DNA from: CAWDVR01 sp044869805
Lineage (GTDB): Bacteria > Acidobacteriota > Thermoanaerobaculia > Multivoradales > SZUA-115
Assembly (NCBI GenBank): GCA_044869805.1
Contig: JBIOXV010000180.1
Coordinates: 1-64,000, forward strand
Reading direction: 5' to 3'
Length of the DNA: 64,000 nucleotides
The notes beneath the pieces were generated by a model that ran no database searches, had not been told where the DNA came from, and was given only the letters and a program-made list of their open reading frames with translations. Both the position numbers and the translations under genes were made by a program. Positions 55,680-63,310 of this stretch are shown one piece after another (position 1 is the stretch's first letter; each line of letters begins with the position of its first letter).

Positions 55680-56117
55680 TCAACCCGTGCCAAACGGGTG
55701 GCCCCACCGCAGGTGAGGAAATCGAGCGAAGTCAGCATCGGTCGTGACCCAGGTACAGCCGTGCTCGATAGCCACCGCGGCGTGCTGGGCATCGGCAACC
55801 AGTTTCCCGGTCGCCTTCGTCGCACGGCAAAGCTCCGTGACCAAGTCCCAGTGCTGGGGCCCGGGGCCGATCAACCGGGCTGTCGGCCTGCGCACCAGCT
55901 CGCCAGTGAATTCGAGCGCTTGATCGAGAGTTGATGCTTGGCGGAAGACGCGCGGATTCGTGACCACGCGCACGAACCCGGCAAGCGCCAGCAGGGAGAG
56001 AGCAAACGGCTCCGGACCGGTCGCCAGCGAAGTGATCCAAGCGGCGAAGCGCGGGTGCTCGGCGTGACCATCCTCGCGGTGCGCGTAGACCAGCACGTTG
56101 ACGTCGGGCGAGACCAC
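55680..56117 (-). CDS. vapC: VapC-like PIN-domain ribonuclease toxin
   Basis: 145-residue PIN toxin with N-terminal SPDVNVLVYAHRED (Asp-Asn-Val first acidic site), Glu/Asp in ALEFTGEL and GKLVADAQHAAVAIEHG, and the last acidic pair in TTDADFARFP. Probable site-specific tRNA or rRNA endonuclease. Start ATG one base after the vapB-like stop. Coding sequence is less G+C-biased than the chromosome around it. Confidence 0.85.
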   Translation of the reverse strand: MVSPDVNVLVYAHREDGHAEHPRFAAWITSLATGPEPFALSLLALAGFVRVVTNPRVFRQASTLDQALEFTGELVRRPTARLIGPGPQHWDLVTELCRATKATGKLVADAQHAAVAIEHGCTWVTTDADFARFPHLRWGHPFGTG

Positions 56118-56118
56118 C

Positions 56119-56385
56119 TCAGCGGTTCCGTCCGGCTAGGCCGAAAGCGGCCTCGTCGTCGGCCGCAACCAGCTTGGAGGTGCGGTCGAGATCGACCCCC
56201 GGCCGCAGCCCTCCGCCACCGACCGTCACCAGCCGAAACGATGGAGCCTCCAACTTCGAAGATTGAGAGACGAGCTGCGACTCGAGGGCCCGCGCTACAA
56301 CGGCGCTGAACGAGATCCCTTCCGTCCGCGCCTGTTTCCGAGCTGCCTTGCCGAGACGGTCGTCGATCAGGATTGTGGTTCTCAT
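56119..56385 (-). CDS. vapB: Ribbon-helix-helix-type VapB antitoxin
   Basis: 88-residue antitoxin beginning MRTTILIDDRLGKAARKQARTEGISFSAVVARALE, a ribbon-helix-helix DNA-binding segment, followed by a less ordered tail that would wrap the toxin. An ATG four codons further up is possible, but the start at 56385 sits 7 bases after a -10 box, consistent with a leaderless message and with the family's usual start. Its stop is one base before vapC. Confidence 0.82.
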   Translation of the reverse strand: MRTTILIDDRLGKAARKQARTEGISFSAVVARALESQLVSQSSKLEAPSFRLVTVGGGGLRPGVDLDRTSKLVAADDEAAFGLAGRNR

Positions 56386-56392
56386 ATGCTGG

Positions 56393-56422
56393 ATCATACC
56401 CTGCTATCACACAGTACTACAA
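56393..56422 (-). promoter_or_regulatory. Promoter of the vapBC operon
   Basis: Minus strand: TTGTAG (56422-56417), 18-base spacer, TATGAT (56398-56393). The -10 ends 7 bases before the vapB ATG at 56385. AGTACT (56413-56418) is a short palindrome at the -35 that could be part of an operator. Confidence 0.55.
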
Positions 56423-56463
56423 GGCCTCTATTCCCCGGCTCCTGGAGTACCAATTTCGGGCAG

Positions 56464-57804
56464 TCATAGATGTGAGCTTTGACGACTGAGGAAGCGCGCA
56501 CGATGGTGCGCCAGGAAGGGCAGGTGCCGCATCTCGACCGTACGGAGCTGGAGGCGGGGGCTGATCCCCAGCAGTTTTCTGGTCTGCGGGGTCAGTTCTC
56601 TAGAGATCAGGATCGAACCGTCATCCTCAAAGCTGATCAGCGCCGGGTCGAAGAGAGCGTCAAGATGCGCCGCTAGCAGGAGGCCGTTGTAGCAGTCCAG
56701 GCGCTCACTGTTAGAGGACTCTCGCCACGGCTTGATGTGAGAGGCACGAAGCACAGCCGGCTCTGACAAGCCGGTGAGGGCACAGCTGGACCAATACGCG
56801 AAGAGCCTTGAGCGAAAGATACCCTGGCCGATACGGCTCAAGATAAGCGCGCTGCGGCTTGTCTCCGGCTCCGTAGCGAGTTCCTGCTCGGCAGCATCTA
56901 TCTCGGCGAACAAGTCCATCGAGTACTGCGAGTCACCCTTCTCAGTGCCAACCGCGCCTTGCCCCACGGAGATTGTGTTCCGGCGTGCCCAACCCATCTG
57001 CAGGAGAGCGCGTGCAAGAGCCGGCTCCATCCTCCAGACCAGCTCGTCAGCTTTCTTGTCGTCGCTGGCGAGCATCCGCGTCCACACATTTTCTTGAGGT
57101 CGATGGCTGAGCGCTTGCGCCATCAGGTGTCCCAGCCGACCATACTGCGAGTACACGACCTGCGGCTGCTCGAACCCGGCCGCTGCTGCCAGTTGAGTTA
57201 CCGTTAGCATCAAGTCCGAGGCGGCCGCGTGCGCGGCGAGCATGCGGCGCTGAGGAGCAGAAACCTGAGGTGCGATCGCGCCGAGAGCAGCGGCGTACTC
57301 TTCCACCGAGTACCAGCCGGCAGTATCTGCGGGCAAGGCAGCCGGATGGGCGATTGGGCCGCCTCCCTCCCTCTCAACGGCCGCGCGCTGTTTCACCGCG
57401 GACCAGCGCGCGTGCAACGCCTCTGCTATATCTTCCGGAAGTCGTACGCCACTTCTTCGCACGCCCCAGTTGAAGGCCCCAAGCGGCGCAGACCGGAGCT
57501 CATCCCACGAGACGAGCGGGGTCTCAGAGGGAGACTGATCGAATTGAATATCGACGAACCACTCCTTCTCACCTCTCTTTCTGCGCTCGCTTTCCCAGTG
57601 CTTTTCTAGCCACGGTTTTGAGATTACCTGGCCGGACGCCACCACCCCCGTAGGTTTCTCCCTCTGGCGAAGGAGGAAGAACCGATCCCCAGGGGCGATC
57701 TGCCGGTTGCCTCCTACGCTCCAACCGCGAACGCTGGCGAGCTCCGCGGCCAATCTTCTCTGCGGAGACTTCAGAGGATTCCACGTCAAGAGATAGGTGG
57801 CCAT
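56464..57804 (-). CDS. EVE-domain plus HNH endonuclease, candidate modified-DNA restriction enzyme
   Basis: 446-residue nuclease. Residues 1 to about 105 form an EVE-like (PUA/YTH fold) domain (ATYLLTWNPLKS, VGGNRQIAPGDRFFLLRQ, GVVASGQVISKPW) that in related enzymes reads modified bases. A middle helical part of about 200 residues follows. The C-terminal HNH_2-type domain has Cys341, the ASHIKPW box (354-360), Asn373 and His380 in YNGLLLAAHLDALFD. Known EVE-HNH proteins cut DNA carrying modified cytosines, so a type IV restriction role is likely. It lies next to vapBC in a low-G+C patch. ATG at 57804 follows GAGGGAG. Confidence 0.85.
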   Translation of the reverse strand: MATYLLTWNPLKSPQRRLAAELASVRGWSVGGNRQIAPGDRFFLLRQREKPTGVVASGQVISKPWLEKHWESERRKRGEKEWFVDIQFDQSPSETPLVSWDELRSAPLGAFNWGVRRSGVRLPEDIAEALHARWSAVKQRAAVEREGGGPIAHPAALPADTAGWYSVEEYAAALGAIAPQVSAPQRRMLAAHAAASDLMLTVTQLAAAAGFEQPQVVYSQYGRLGHLMAQALSHRPQENVWTRMLASDDKKADELVWRMEPALARALLQMGWARRNTISVGQGAVGTEKGDSQYSMDLFAEIDAAEQELATEPETSRSALILSRIGQGIFRSRLFAYWSSCALTGLSEPAVLRASHIKPWRESSNSERLDCYNGLLLAAHLDALFDPALISFEDDGSILISRELTPQTRKLLGISPRLQLRTVEMRHLPFLAHHRARFLSRQSSHL

Positions 57805-57989
57805 GTGAGCGACTCCCTCGCGACTTGGCGCGCTCGGTTCTCCCGCATGTTGAGCCTTGAAGCATCCTACAATCTCCCGCGGAATCGAAGCCGCTTCGCC
57901 TCCAGGGTGCCTCGCGGCCTTTTGTAGAATAGAGGTACGTGTTGGAGCCACATGAAGCCGGCGCTCAGCCGCAGGCAGGTGGAGCAAGA

Positions 57990-58868
57990 ATGGCGCAGAC
58001 CCTCTGGCGAAACCTCCGCACCCTGCTCGAGATGATCAAGTTCGAGCACACGGTCTTCGCCCTGCCGTTCGCCTTCCTGGGCATGATCCTGGCGGCAGGG
58101 GGATGGCCGCCGTGGCGGACGATCGCCTGGATCGCCGTCGCCATGGTGGGGGCGCGGAGCGCGGCCATGGCGTTCAACCGCCTGGCGGACCGGCGCCTCG
58201 ACGCCGCCAACCCGCGCACCGCCGGCCGGGCCTTGCCCAAGGGCGAGCTCAAGCCCGCCGGGGTGGCCGTCTTCACGCTGGCCTCCGCCGCGCTGCTGGT
58301 GGTCGCCGCCTGGCGGCTCAACCCGCTGGCCCTGGCCCTCTCGCCGGTGGCGCTCGCCATCCTGCTCGGCTACTCCTACGCCAAGCGCTTCACCTGGGCC
58401 TCGCACCTGATCCTGGGCCTGGCGCTCGCCGGGGCGCCGCTCGGGGCCTGGATCGCGGTGCGCGGCAGCGTCGAGGCCACACCCTTCGTGCTGGCCGCCG
58501 CGGTCCTCACCTGGGTGGCCGGCTTCGACGTGCTCTATGCCCTCCAGGACGAGGAGCACGACCGCCGGACGGGGCTGTTCTCGATCCCCGCCCGCTTCGG
58601 CACGGTCCCGGCGCTGTGGCTCTCCGGTCTGCTCCACGCGGCCACCCTGATCCTCCTTGCCACCCTGCCCTGGGTCTACCCGGGCGGCCTGGGTCCGGGC
58701 TTCTCGCTGGGCTGGCTGGGGTGCCTGGCGCTCCTCGCCTACCAGCACTGGGTGGTCCGGCCGGGGGACCTGTCGCGGCTCGACGCGGCCTTTTTCCTCG
58801 CCAACGGGGCCCTGTCGCTGTGGCTCTTCGCCGCGACGGCGGTTGATATACTGCTGCTCCGATCCTAG
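57990..58868 (+). CDS. mqnP: UbiA-like polyprenyltransferase (futalosine-pathway MqnP type)
   Basis: 292-residue membrane prenyltransferase with eight or nine helices and both Asp-rich motifs: AFNRLADRRLDAANPRT (NRxxDxxxD) and YALQDEEHDRRTGLFSIPARFG (DxxxD). It attaches a polyprenyl chain to the naphthoate ring of menaquinone or to 4-hydroxybenzoate; mqnE following after 73 bases favours menaquinone. ATG at 57990 has GGTGGAGCAAG before it. TAGAAT at 57925-57930 may be a -10 box, which would leave an upstream GTG (57939) as a leaderless alternative start. Confidence 0.85.
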   Translation: MAQTLWRNLRTLLEMIKFEHTVFALPFAFLGMILAAGGWPPWRTIAWIAVAMVGARSAAMAFNRLADRRLDAANPRTAGRALPKGELKPAGVAVFTLASAALLVVAAWRLNPLALALSPVALAILLGYSYAKRFTWASHLILGLALAGAPLGAWIAVRGSVEATPFVLAAAVLTWVAGFDVLYALQDEEHDRRTGLFSIPARFGTVPALWLSGLLHAATLILLATLPWVYPGGLGPGFSLGWLGCLALLAYQHWVVRPGDLSRLDAAFFLANGALSLWLFAATAVDILLLRS

Positions 58869-58941
58869 GGGTGCTCGAGGGGGTGGCTCCACCGCCCGGC
58901 GCCCGGCTCCAACCGACCTTCCGACCTGCCGGAACACCCCC

Positions 58942-60066
58942 ATGACCAGCTCCATTCAGCCGAGCAGCTTCCCTTCCGACCTGCGGGAGATCGCCGGCAA
59001 GGTCGAGGGCGGCGAGCGCCTGACAGCCGAGGACGCCACCCTCTGCTTCACCACGCCGCACGTGCTGCACCTCGGCCGGCTGGCGGACGCGGTGCGCCGC
59101 AGGCTGCACGGCAACGTGACGTACTTCAACGTCAACCGCCACATCAACCCGACCAACGTCTGCATCTACACCTACAACTGCAAGTTCTGCAGCTTCGCCG
59201 CCCTGCCGGGCGAATCCCACGCCTGGGAGATGAGCCAGGAGGACGTCTACCGCCGGGCCGCCGAGCAGGGGGGCAACGACGTCACCGAGTTCCACATCGT
59301 GGGCGGCCTGCACCCTGACCTCTCGCTCGCCTGGTACGAGGAGATGCTGCGCGGCCTGAAGGCGCGCTTCCCCAACGTGCACCTCAAGGCGTTCACGGCG
59401 ATCGAGATCGGCTGGTTCGCGCAGCGCGAGAAGATCTCGATCGAGGAGGTGCTGCGGCGCCTGCGCGACGCCGGCCTGGGGTCGCTGCCGGGCGGCGGCG
59501 CCGAGATCTTCCACCCCGAGGTGCGCGAGGTGATCTGCGACGGCAAGCTCGACGCCGGCGAGTGGATCGAGGTGCACCGGATCGCTCACGGGATGGGCAT
59601 CCACAGCAACTGCACCATGCTCTACGGCCACGTCGAGAAGGTGCACCACAAGGTCGACCACCTGCTGCGCCTGCGCGACCTCCAGGACGACACCGGCGGC
59701 TTCAACGCCTTCATCCCGCTCGCCTACCACCCGGAGAACAACTACCTCGGCCTCAAGTACCACACCACCGGGCTCGATGACCTGCGCCACATCGCCACCT
59801 CGCGCCTGATGCTCGACAACATCCCCCACATCAAGGCCTACTGGATCATGGTGACGCCGAAGCTGGCGCAGGTGGCGCTCTCCTTCGGCGCCGACGACCT
59901 CGACGGCACGGTGGTGGAAGAGACGATCTACCACATGGCCGGCGCCGAGACCGAGCAGAGCCTGACCCGCTCCGAGCTCGAGAGGATCGTCCGCCTGGCC
60001 GGCTTCACGCCCGTCGAGCGCGACACGCTCTACAACCCCCTCGTGCGCGAGGCGGCGGTGGTTTGA
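58942..60066 (+). CDS. mqnE: Aminofutalosine synthase MqnE
   Basis: Radical SAM enzyme that joins chorismate-derived 3-[(1-carboxyvinyl)oxy]benzoate to the adenosyl group, giving aminofutalosine in the futalosine route to menaquinone. The 374-residue protein shows NRHINPTNVCIYTYNCKFC, EFHIVGGLHPDLS, GGGAEIFHPEVR and MLYGHVEK. Its cluster cysteines are C74, C80 and C83, a Cx5Cx2C spacing instead of the usual Cx3Cx2C. ATG directly follows CACCCCC with no good ribosome binding site. It ends overlapping a deoxynucleoside kinase. Confidence 0.88.
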   Translation: MTSSIQPSSFPSDLREIAGKVEGGERLTAEDATLCFTTPHVLHLGRLADAVRRRLHGNVTYFNVNRHINPTNVCIYTYNCKFCSFAALPGESHAWEMSQEDVYRRAAEQGGNDVTEFHIVGGLHPDLSLAWYEEMLRGLKARFPNVHLKAFTAIEIGWFAQREKISIEEVLRRLRDAGLGSLPGGGAEIFHPEVREVICDGKLDAGEWIEVHRIAHGMGIHSNCTMLYGHVEKVHHKVDHLLRLRDLQDDTGGFNAFIPLAYHPENNYLGLKYHTTGLDDLRHIATSRLMLDNIPHIKAYWIMVTPKLAQVALSFGADDLDGTVVEETIYHMAGAETEQSLTRSELERIVRLAGFTPVERDTLYNPLVREAAVV

Positions 60067-60713
60067 GCACCGAGACGCTACCCTTTCATTTCCTGGCAGT
60101 CGACGGTCCCATCGGGGTGGGCAAGACCACCCTGGTGGAGATGCTCACCCGTCGCTTCGAGGGCGTGAAGGTGCTGGAGGACGTCGACAACCCGTTCCTC
60201 CCCGCCTTCTACGAGGACCGCGAGGGCGCCGCCTTCCAGACCGAGCTCTACTTCCTGCTGTCGCGCTACAAGCAGCAGCAGGAGATCGTGCAGCGCGAGC
60301 TGTTCAGCCGGCTGGTGGTCGCGGACTACACGCTGCAGAAGAACCGCATCTTCGCCTACCTGACCCTCTCCGACGACGAGCTGATGCTGTTCGACAAGCT
60401 CTACACCCTGCTCGAGCCCCAGGTGCCGACCCCCGACCTGGTGCTCTACCTGGTGGCCGACGTCGACACCTGCATGGACCGTATCCGCAAGCGGTCACGC
60501 CCGGTCGAGCGCCAGCTCTCGCCCGAGTACCTCTCCGAGCTCATCGACGCCTACAACCACTACTACCACTACTACAGCCGCTCGCCGCTGCTGGTGGTCG
60601 ACACGCGGCACATGAACTTCCCCAACCGTCCCGAGGACTTCGAGGAGCTGATCCGTCGGCTCCAGAAGCCGGTCAAGGGGACGGAGTACTTCGTGCCGCT
60701 GGGCGGGCGCTGA
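60063..60713 (+). CDS. Deoxynucleoside kinase
   Basis: 216-residue dNK-family kinase that phosphorylates salvaged deoxynucleosides. The P-loop is DGPIGVGKTTL (residues 14-24), with the LID-type arginine region DRIRKRSRPVERQL and catalytic Asp-Arg replaced by the VVADYTLQKN segment. TTG start overlapping the mqnE stop (TTGA). Deoxyadenosine/deoxyguanosine kinases of similar length occur widely; the preferred base is unknown. Confidence 0.85.
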   Translation: MSTETLPFHFLAVDGPIGVGKTTLVEMLTRRFEGVKVLEDVDNPFLPAFYEDREGAAFQTELYFLLSRYKQQQEIVQRELFSRLVVADYTLQKNRIFAYLTLSDDELMLFDKLYTLLEPQVPTPDLVLYLVADVDTCMDRIRKRSRPVERQLSPEYLSELIDAYNHYYHYYSRSPLLVVDTRHMNFPNRPEDFEELIRRLQKPVKGTEYFVPLGGR

Positions 60714-61068
60714 GAGCGGAGCCCTCGCGGCTCACCGGCCCCGCGCGGGGAAGTTGAGCCCGCGGCGCGAAGGTTGTATCGTAGCGGGCCATGCCCTGCG
60801 TGAGGTGGGGCAAGCCGCTTGGATCCCGGTAGGCGAGGGACCGAGACGGAAGCGAGAACGCTCGACCGCCGCGCGCGGAGCCGCCGCGACAGCGGGCCTG
60901 ATCCCAGTGGACAGGCACCGCGAAACGCCGGCCGGCCCTGATCGGCTTCGCCGATCCCCCACGCGACCCGGGCGCCGCGGCCTCCGTCTTCTCCAACCCC
61001 CCAGCCCGACCTGGATCCGAGCCGTTCCGTCGACCCGCACCGAGCGGGCGGCGAGAAAGGGGTCGTCC
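60714..61068 (+). promoter_or_regulatory. 355-base panB leader region with a promoter-like element
   Basis: No gene is supported here. TTGAGC (60754-60759), 17 bases, TATCGT (60777-60782) resembles a sigma70 promoter and would leave a leader of about 280 bases before panB. The leader is GC-rich, with several potential stems. A known class of leader RNAs (the pan motif) precedes pantothenate genes in other bacteria; I cannot establish a match by eye. Confidence 0.35.
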
Positions 61069-61986
61069 ATGCCTTCCAAGAGCCGCTTGCAGGACCGTCT
61101 CGCGAAGGGTCTCCAGGCCGCCGCGGCGCCCAAGCCCGGCGCAGCGCAGAAGATCACGGTGCCGGCCGTCGCCAGCGCGCCCGAGCGCGGCGAAAAGCTG
61201 GTGATGGTCACCGCCTACGACTACCAGCAAGGCCGGCAGGTGGACGCCGCGGGCGCCGACGTGGTCCTGGTGGGCGACTCGCTGGCCATGGTGGTGCTCG
61301 GCCACTCCGACACGCTGTCGGTGACCATGGACGAGATGCTCCACCACGTGAAGGCGGTGCGCCGCGGCGTGTCCCGCGCGTTGCTGGTGGCCGACATGCC
61401 CTATGGCTCTTTCCACCTCGGGGTCGACGCCACGGTCGCCAACGCGATGCTCTTCGTCAAGGAGGGCGGCGCCCAGGCGGTGAAGATCGAGGGCTCGCGG
61501 CCGGAGCTGGTGGCGGCGCTCACCGCGGCCGAGGTGCCGGTGATGGCCCACCTGGGCCTGACGCCGCAGTCCGTGCACAAGCTCGGCGGCTTCAAGGTGC
61601 AGGGCCGCGGCGAGGAGGCTGCGCACCGGCTGGTCGAGGCCGCGGTCGAGCTCGAGGCCGCCGGCGCCTTCTCGCTGGTCCTCGAGTGCATCCCGGCGGC
61701 GCTCGCCGCCGAGGTCTCGGCCCGGCTCTCGATCCCCACCATCGGCATCGGCGCCGGAGCGGCGTGCGACGGGCAGGTGCTCGTCTACCACGATCTCCTG
61801 GGCCTCGAGGAGCGCATCGCGCCCCGCTTCGTGCGGCGCTACGCGCAGCTCGGAGGCGAGGTGCGCCGTGCGGTCGAGGCCTTCGCCGCCGACGTGCGCG
61901 CCGGCCGCTTCCCCTCGCCCGAGGAGAGCTACTCCGATCCCGGCGCTCCGGCGCCCGACAGCCGGCTCGGCAAGCTCTACGGCTGA
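61069..61986 (+). CDS. panB: 3-methyl-2-oxobutanoate hydroxymethyltransferase
   Basis: First step of pantothenate synthesis, adding a hydroxymethyl group from 5,10-methylene-THF to alpha-ketoisovalerate. After an unusual Lys/Ala-rich N-terminal extension of about 45 residues the TIM-barrel core is typical: VTAYDYQQGRQVDAAGADVVLVGDSLAMVVLG, DMPYGSF, VKIEGS, MAHLGLTPQSVH and IGIGAGAACDGQVLVYHD. The ATG at 61069 follows GAAAGGGG; the extension could be shortened by a later start. 305 residues. panC starts 3 bases after the stop. Confidence 0.92.
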   Translation: MPSKSRLQDRLAKGLQAAAAPKPGAAQKITVPAVASAPERGEKLVMVTAYDYQQGRQVDAAGADVVLVGDSLAMVVLGHSDTLSVTMDEMLHHVKAVRRGVSRALLVADMPYGSFHLGVDATVANAMLFVKEGGAQAVKIEGSRPELVAALTAAEVPVMAHLGLTPQSVHKLGGFKVQGRGEEAAHRLVEAAVELEAAGAFSLVLECIPAALAAEVSARLSIPTIGIGAGAACDGQVLVYHDLLGLEERIAPRFVRRYAQLGGEVRRAVEAFAADVRAGRFPSPEESYSDPGAPAPDSRLGKLYG

Positions 61987-61989
61987 GCC

Positions 61990-62844
61990 ATGGAGATCGT
62001 CAACGACGCGGCCGGCCTGCGGCGCCAGCAGGCCCTCTGGGAAGTGCGACACCGCACCGTGGCCTTCGTGCCCACCATGGGCGCGCTGCACGAGGGCCAC
62101 CTGTCGCTCGCCCGCCTCGCCCGCGAGCGCGCCGAGCGGGTGGTGGCATCGATCTTCGTCAACCCCACGCAGTTCGGGAGCGCCGCCGACCTGGCCGCCT
62201 ACCCGCGCACACCGGCGAGGGACGCCGAGCTGCTGGCGGAGGCGGGCTGCGACCTGCTGTTCCAGCCGGCGGTGGAGGTGATCTGCCCGCCCGGCTGCGC
62301 CACCCTTGTCGAGGTCTGCGGGCCGCCGGCCGAGGGCCTCGAGGGTGCCTTCCGCCCGGGGCACTTCCGAGGCGTAGCCACCGTGGTCACCATCCTGTTC
62401 GGGCTGGTGCAGCCGGACGTGGCGGTGTTCGGTGAGAAAGACGCCCAGCAGCTCGCCCTGGTGCGGAGGCTGGTGCGCGACCTCGGGCTGCCGATCGAGA
62501 TCGTCGCCGGCCCCACCGTGCGCGAGCCGGACGGCCTCGCCATGTCCTCGCGCAACGTGCGCCTGTCGGCCGACGAGCGGCGAGCCGCGGCCGTCCTCTA
62601 CCGGGCGCTCACCGCGGCGCGAGCGGCGATCGAGGCCGGCGAGCGCCGCGGCGACGAGGTCCGCCGGGTGATGCAGTCCGTGCTCGCCGGCGAGCCGCTC
62701 GCCCAGGTCGAGTACGCCGAGGCGGTCGACGCCGAAACCTTCCAGCCGCTCGCCATGCTCGCCGGTTCCGTGGTGCTGCCGCTCGCGGTGCGCATCGGAT
62801 CGACGCGGCTGATCGACAACGTCCAGCTCCAAGTCACCGAGTGA
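61990..62844 (+). CDS. panC: Pantothenate synthetase
   Basis: ATP-dependent ligase joining pantoate and beta-alanine. 284 residues with the nucleotide-binding PTMGALHEGHLSLA, IFVNPTQFGSAADL, FRGVATVVTILFGLV, FGEKDAQQLALV and MSSRNVRLSADER, all diagnostic. Start ATG directly after panB; operon with panB and panD. Confidence 0.95.
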   Translation: MEIVNDAAGLRRQQALWEVRHRTVAFVPTMGALHEGHLSLARLARERAERVVASIFVNPTQFGSAADLAAYPRTPARDAELLAEAGCDLLFQPAVEVICPPGCATLVEVCGPPAEGLEGAFRPGHFRGVATVVTILFGLVQPDVAVFGEKDAQQLALVRRLVRDLGLPIEIVAGPTVREPDGLAMSSRNVRLSADERRAAAVLYRALTAARAAIEAGERRGDEVRRVMQSVLAGEPLAQVEYAEAVDAETFQPLAMLAGSVVLPLAVRIGSTRLIDNVQLQVTE

Positions 62845-62861
62845 CCTCCGAAGGAGGCGCC

Positions 62862-63299
62862 ATGCAACGCACGATGATGAAGTCCAAGCTCCACCGCGCC
62901 ACGGTCACCGCCGCGGACCTCCACTACCAGGGCTCGGTCGCCATCGACCAGGACCTGCTCGAGGCGGCGGACATCCTGGTCAACGAACGGGTGGAGATCT
63001 ACAACGTCACCAACGGCGAGCGTTTTGCCACCTACGCCATCCCGGCGCCGCGCGGCGGCCGCCAGGTGATGATCAACGGCGCCGCCGCCCACAAGGCACG
63101 GCCGGGCGACCTCGTGATCCTGGTCACCTACGCCACCTACGAGGAGCGCGAGGCGCGGCGCCACAAGCCCACGGTGCTGCTCCTTGGCGAGGCCAACGAG
63201 GTGCTGGAGCGCGTCGCCGGCGGCGGCTGGCAGGTGCCCGTCGAGCCGGCGCCCGAGACACTCGATGGGCCGGCGATCGCCGGTCAGGCCCTCCTGTAG
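62862..63299 (+). CDS. panD: Aspartate 1-decarboxylase proenzyme
   Basis: Pyruvoyl-dependent enzyme making beta-alanine. Self-cleavage at Gly-Ser in HYQGSVAID gives the pyruvoyl group. MQRTMMKSKLHRATVT, GAAAHKARPGDLVILVTYA and an unusually long C-terminal tail (145 residues against about 126) are seen. The ATG at 62862 has AAGGAGG 6 bases upstream, preferred over the GTG in the panC stop region. It completes panBCD. Confidence 0.94.
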   Translation: MQRTMMKSKLHRATVTAADLHYQGSVAIDQDLLEAADILVNERVEIYNVTNGERFATYAIPAPRGGRQVMINGAAAHKARPGDLVILVTYATYEEREARRHKPTVLLLGEANEVLERVAGGGWQVPVEPAPETLDGPAIAGQALL

Positions 63300-63310
63300 A
63301 CTTCGCCGCT

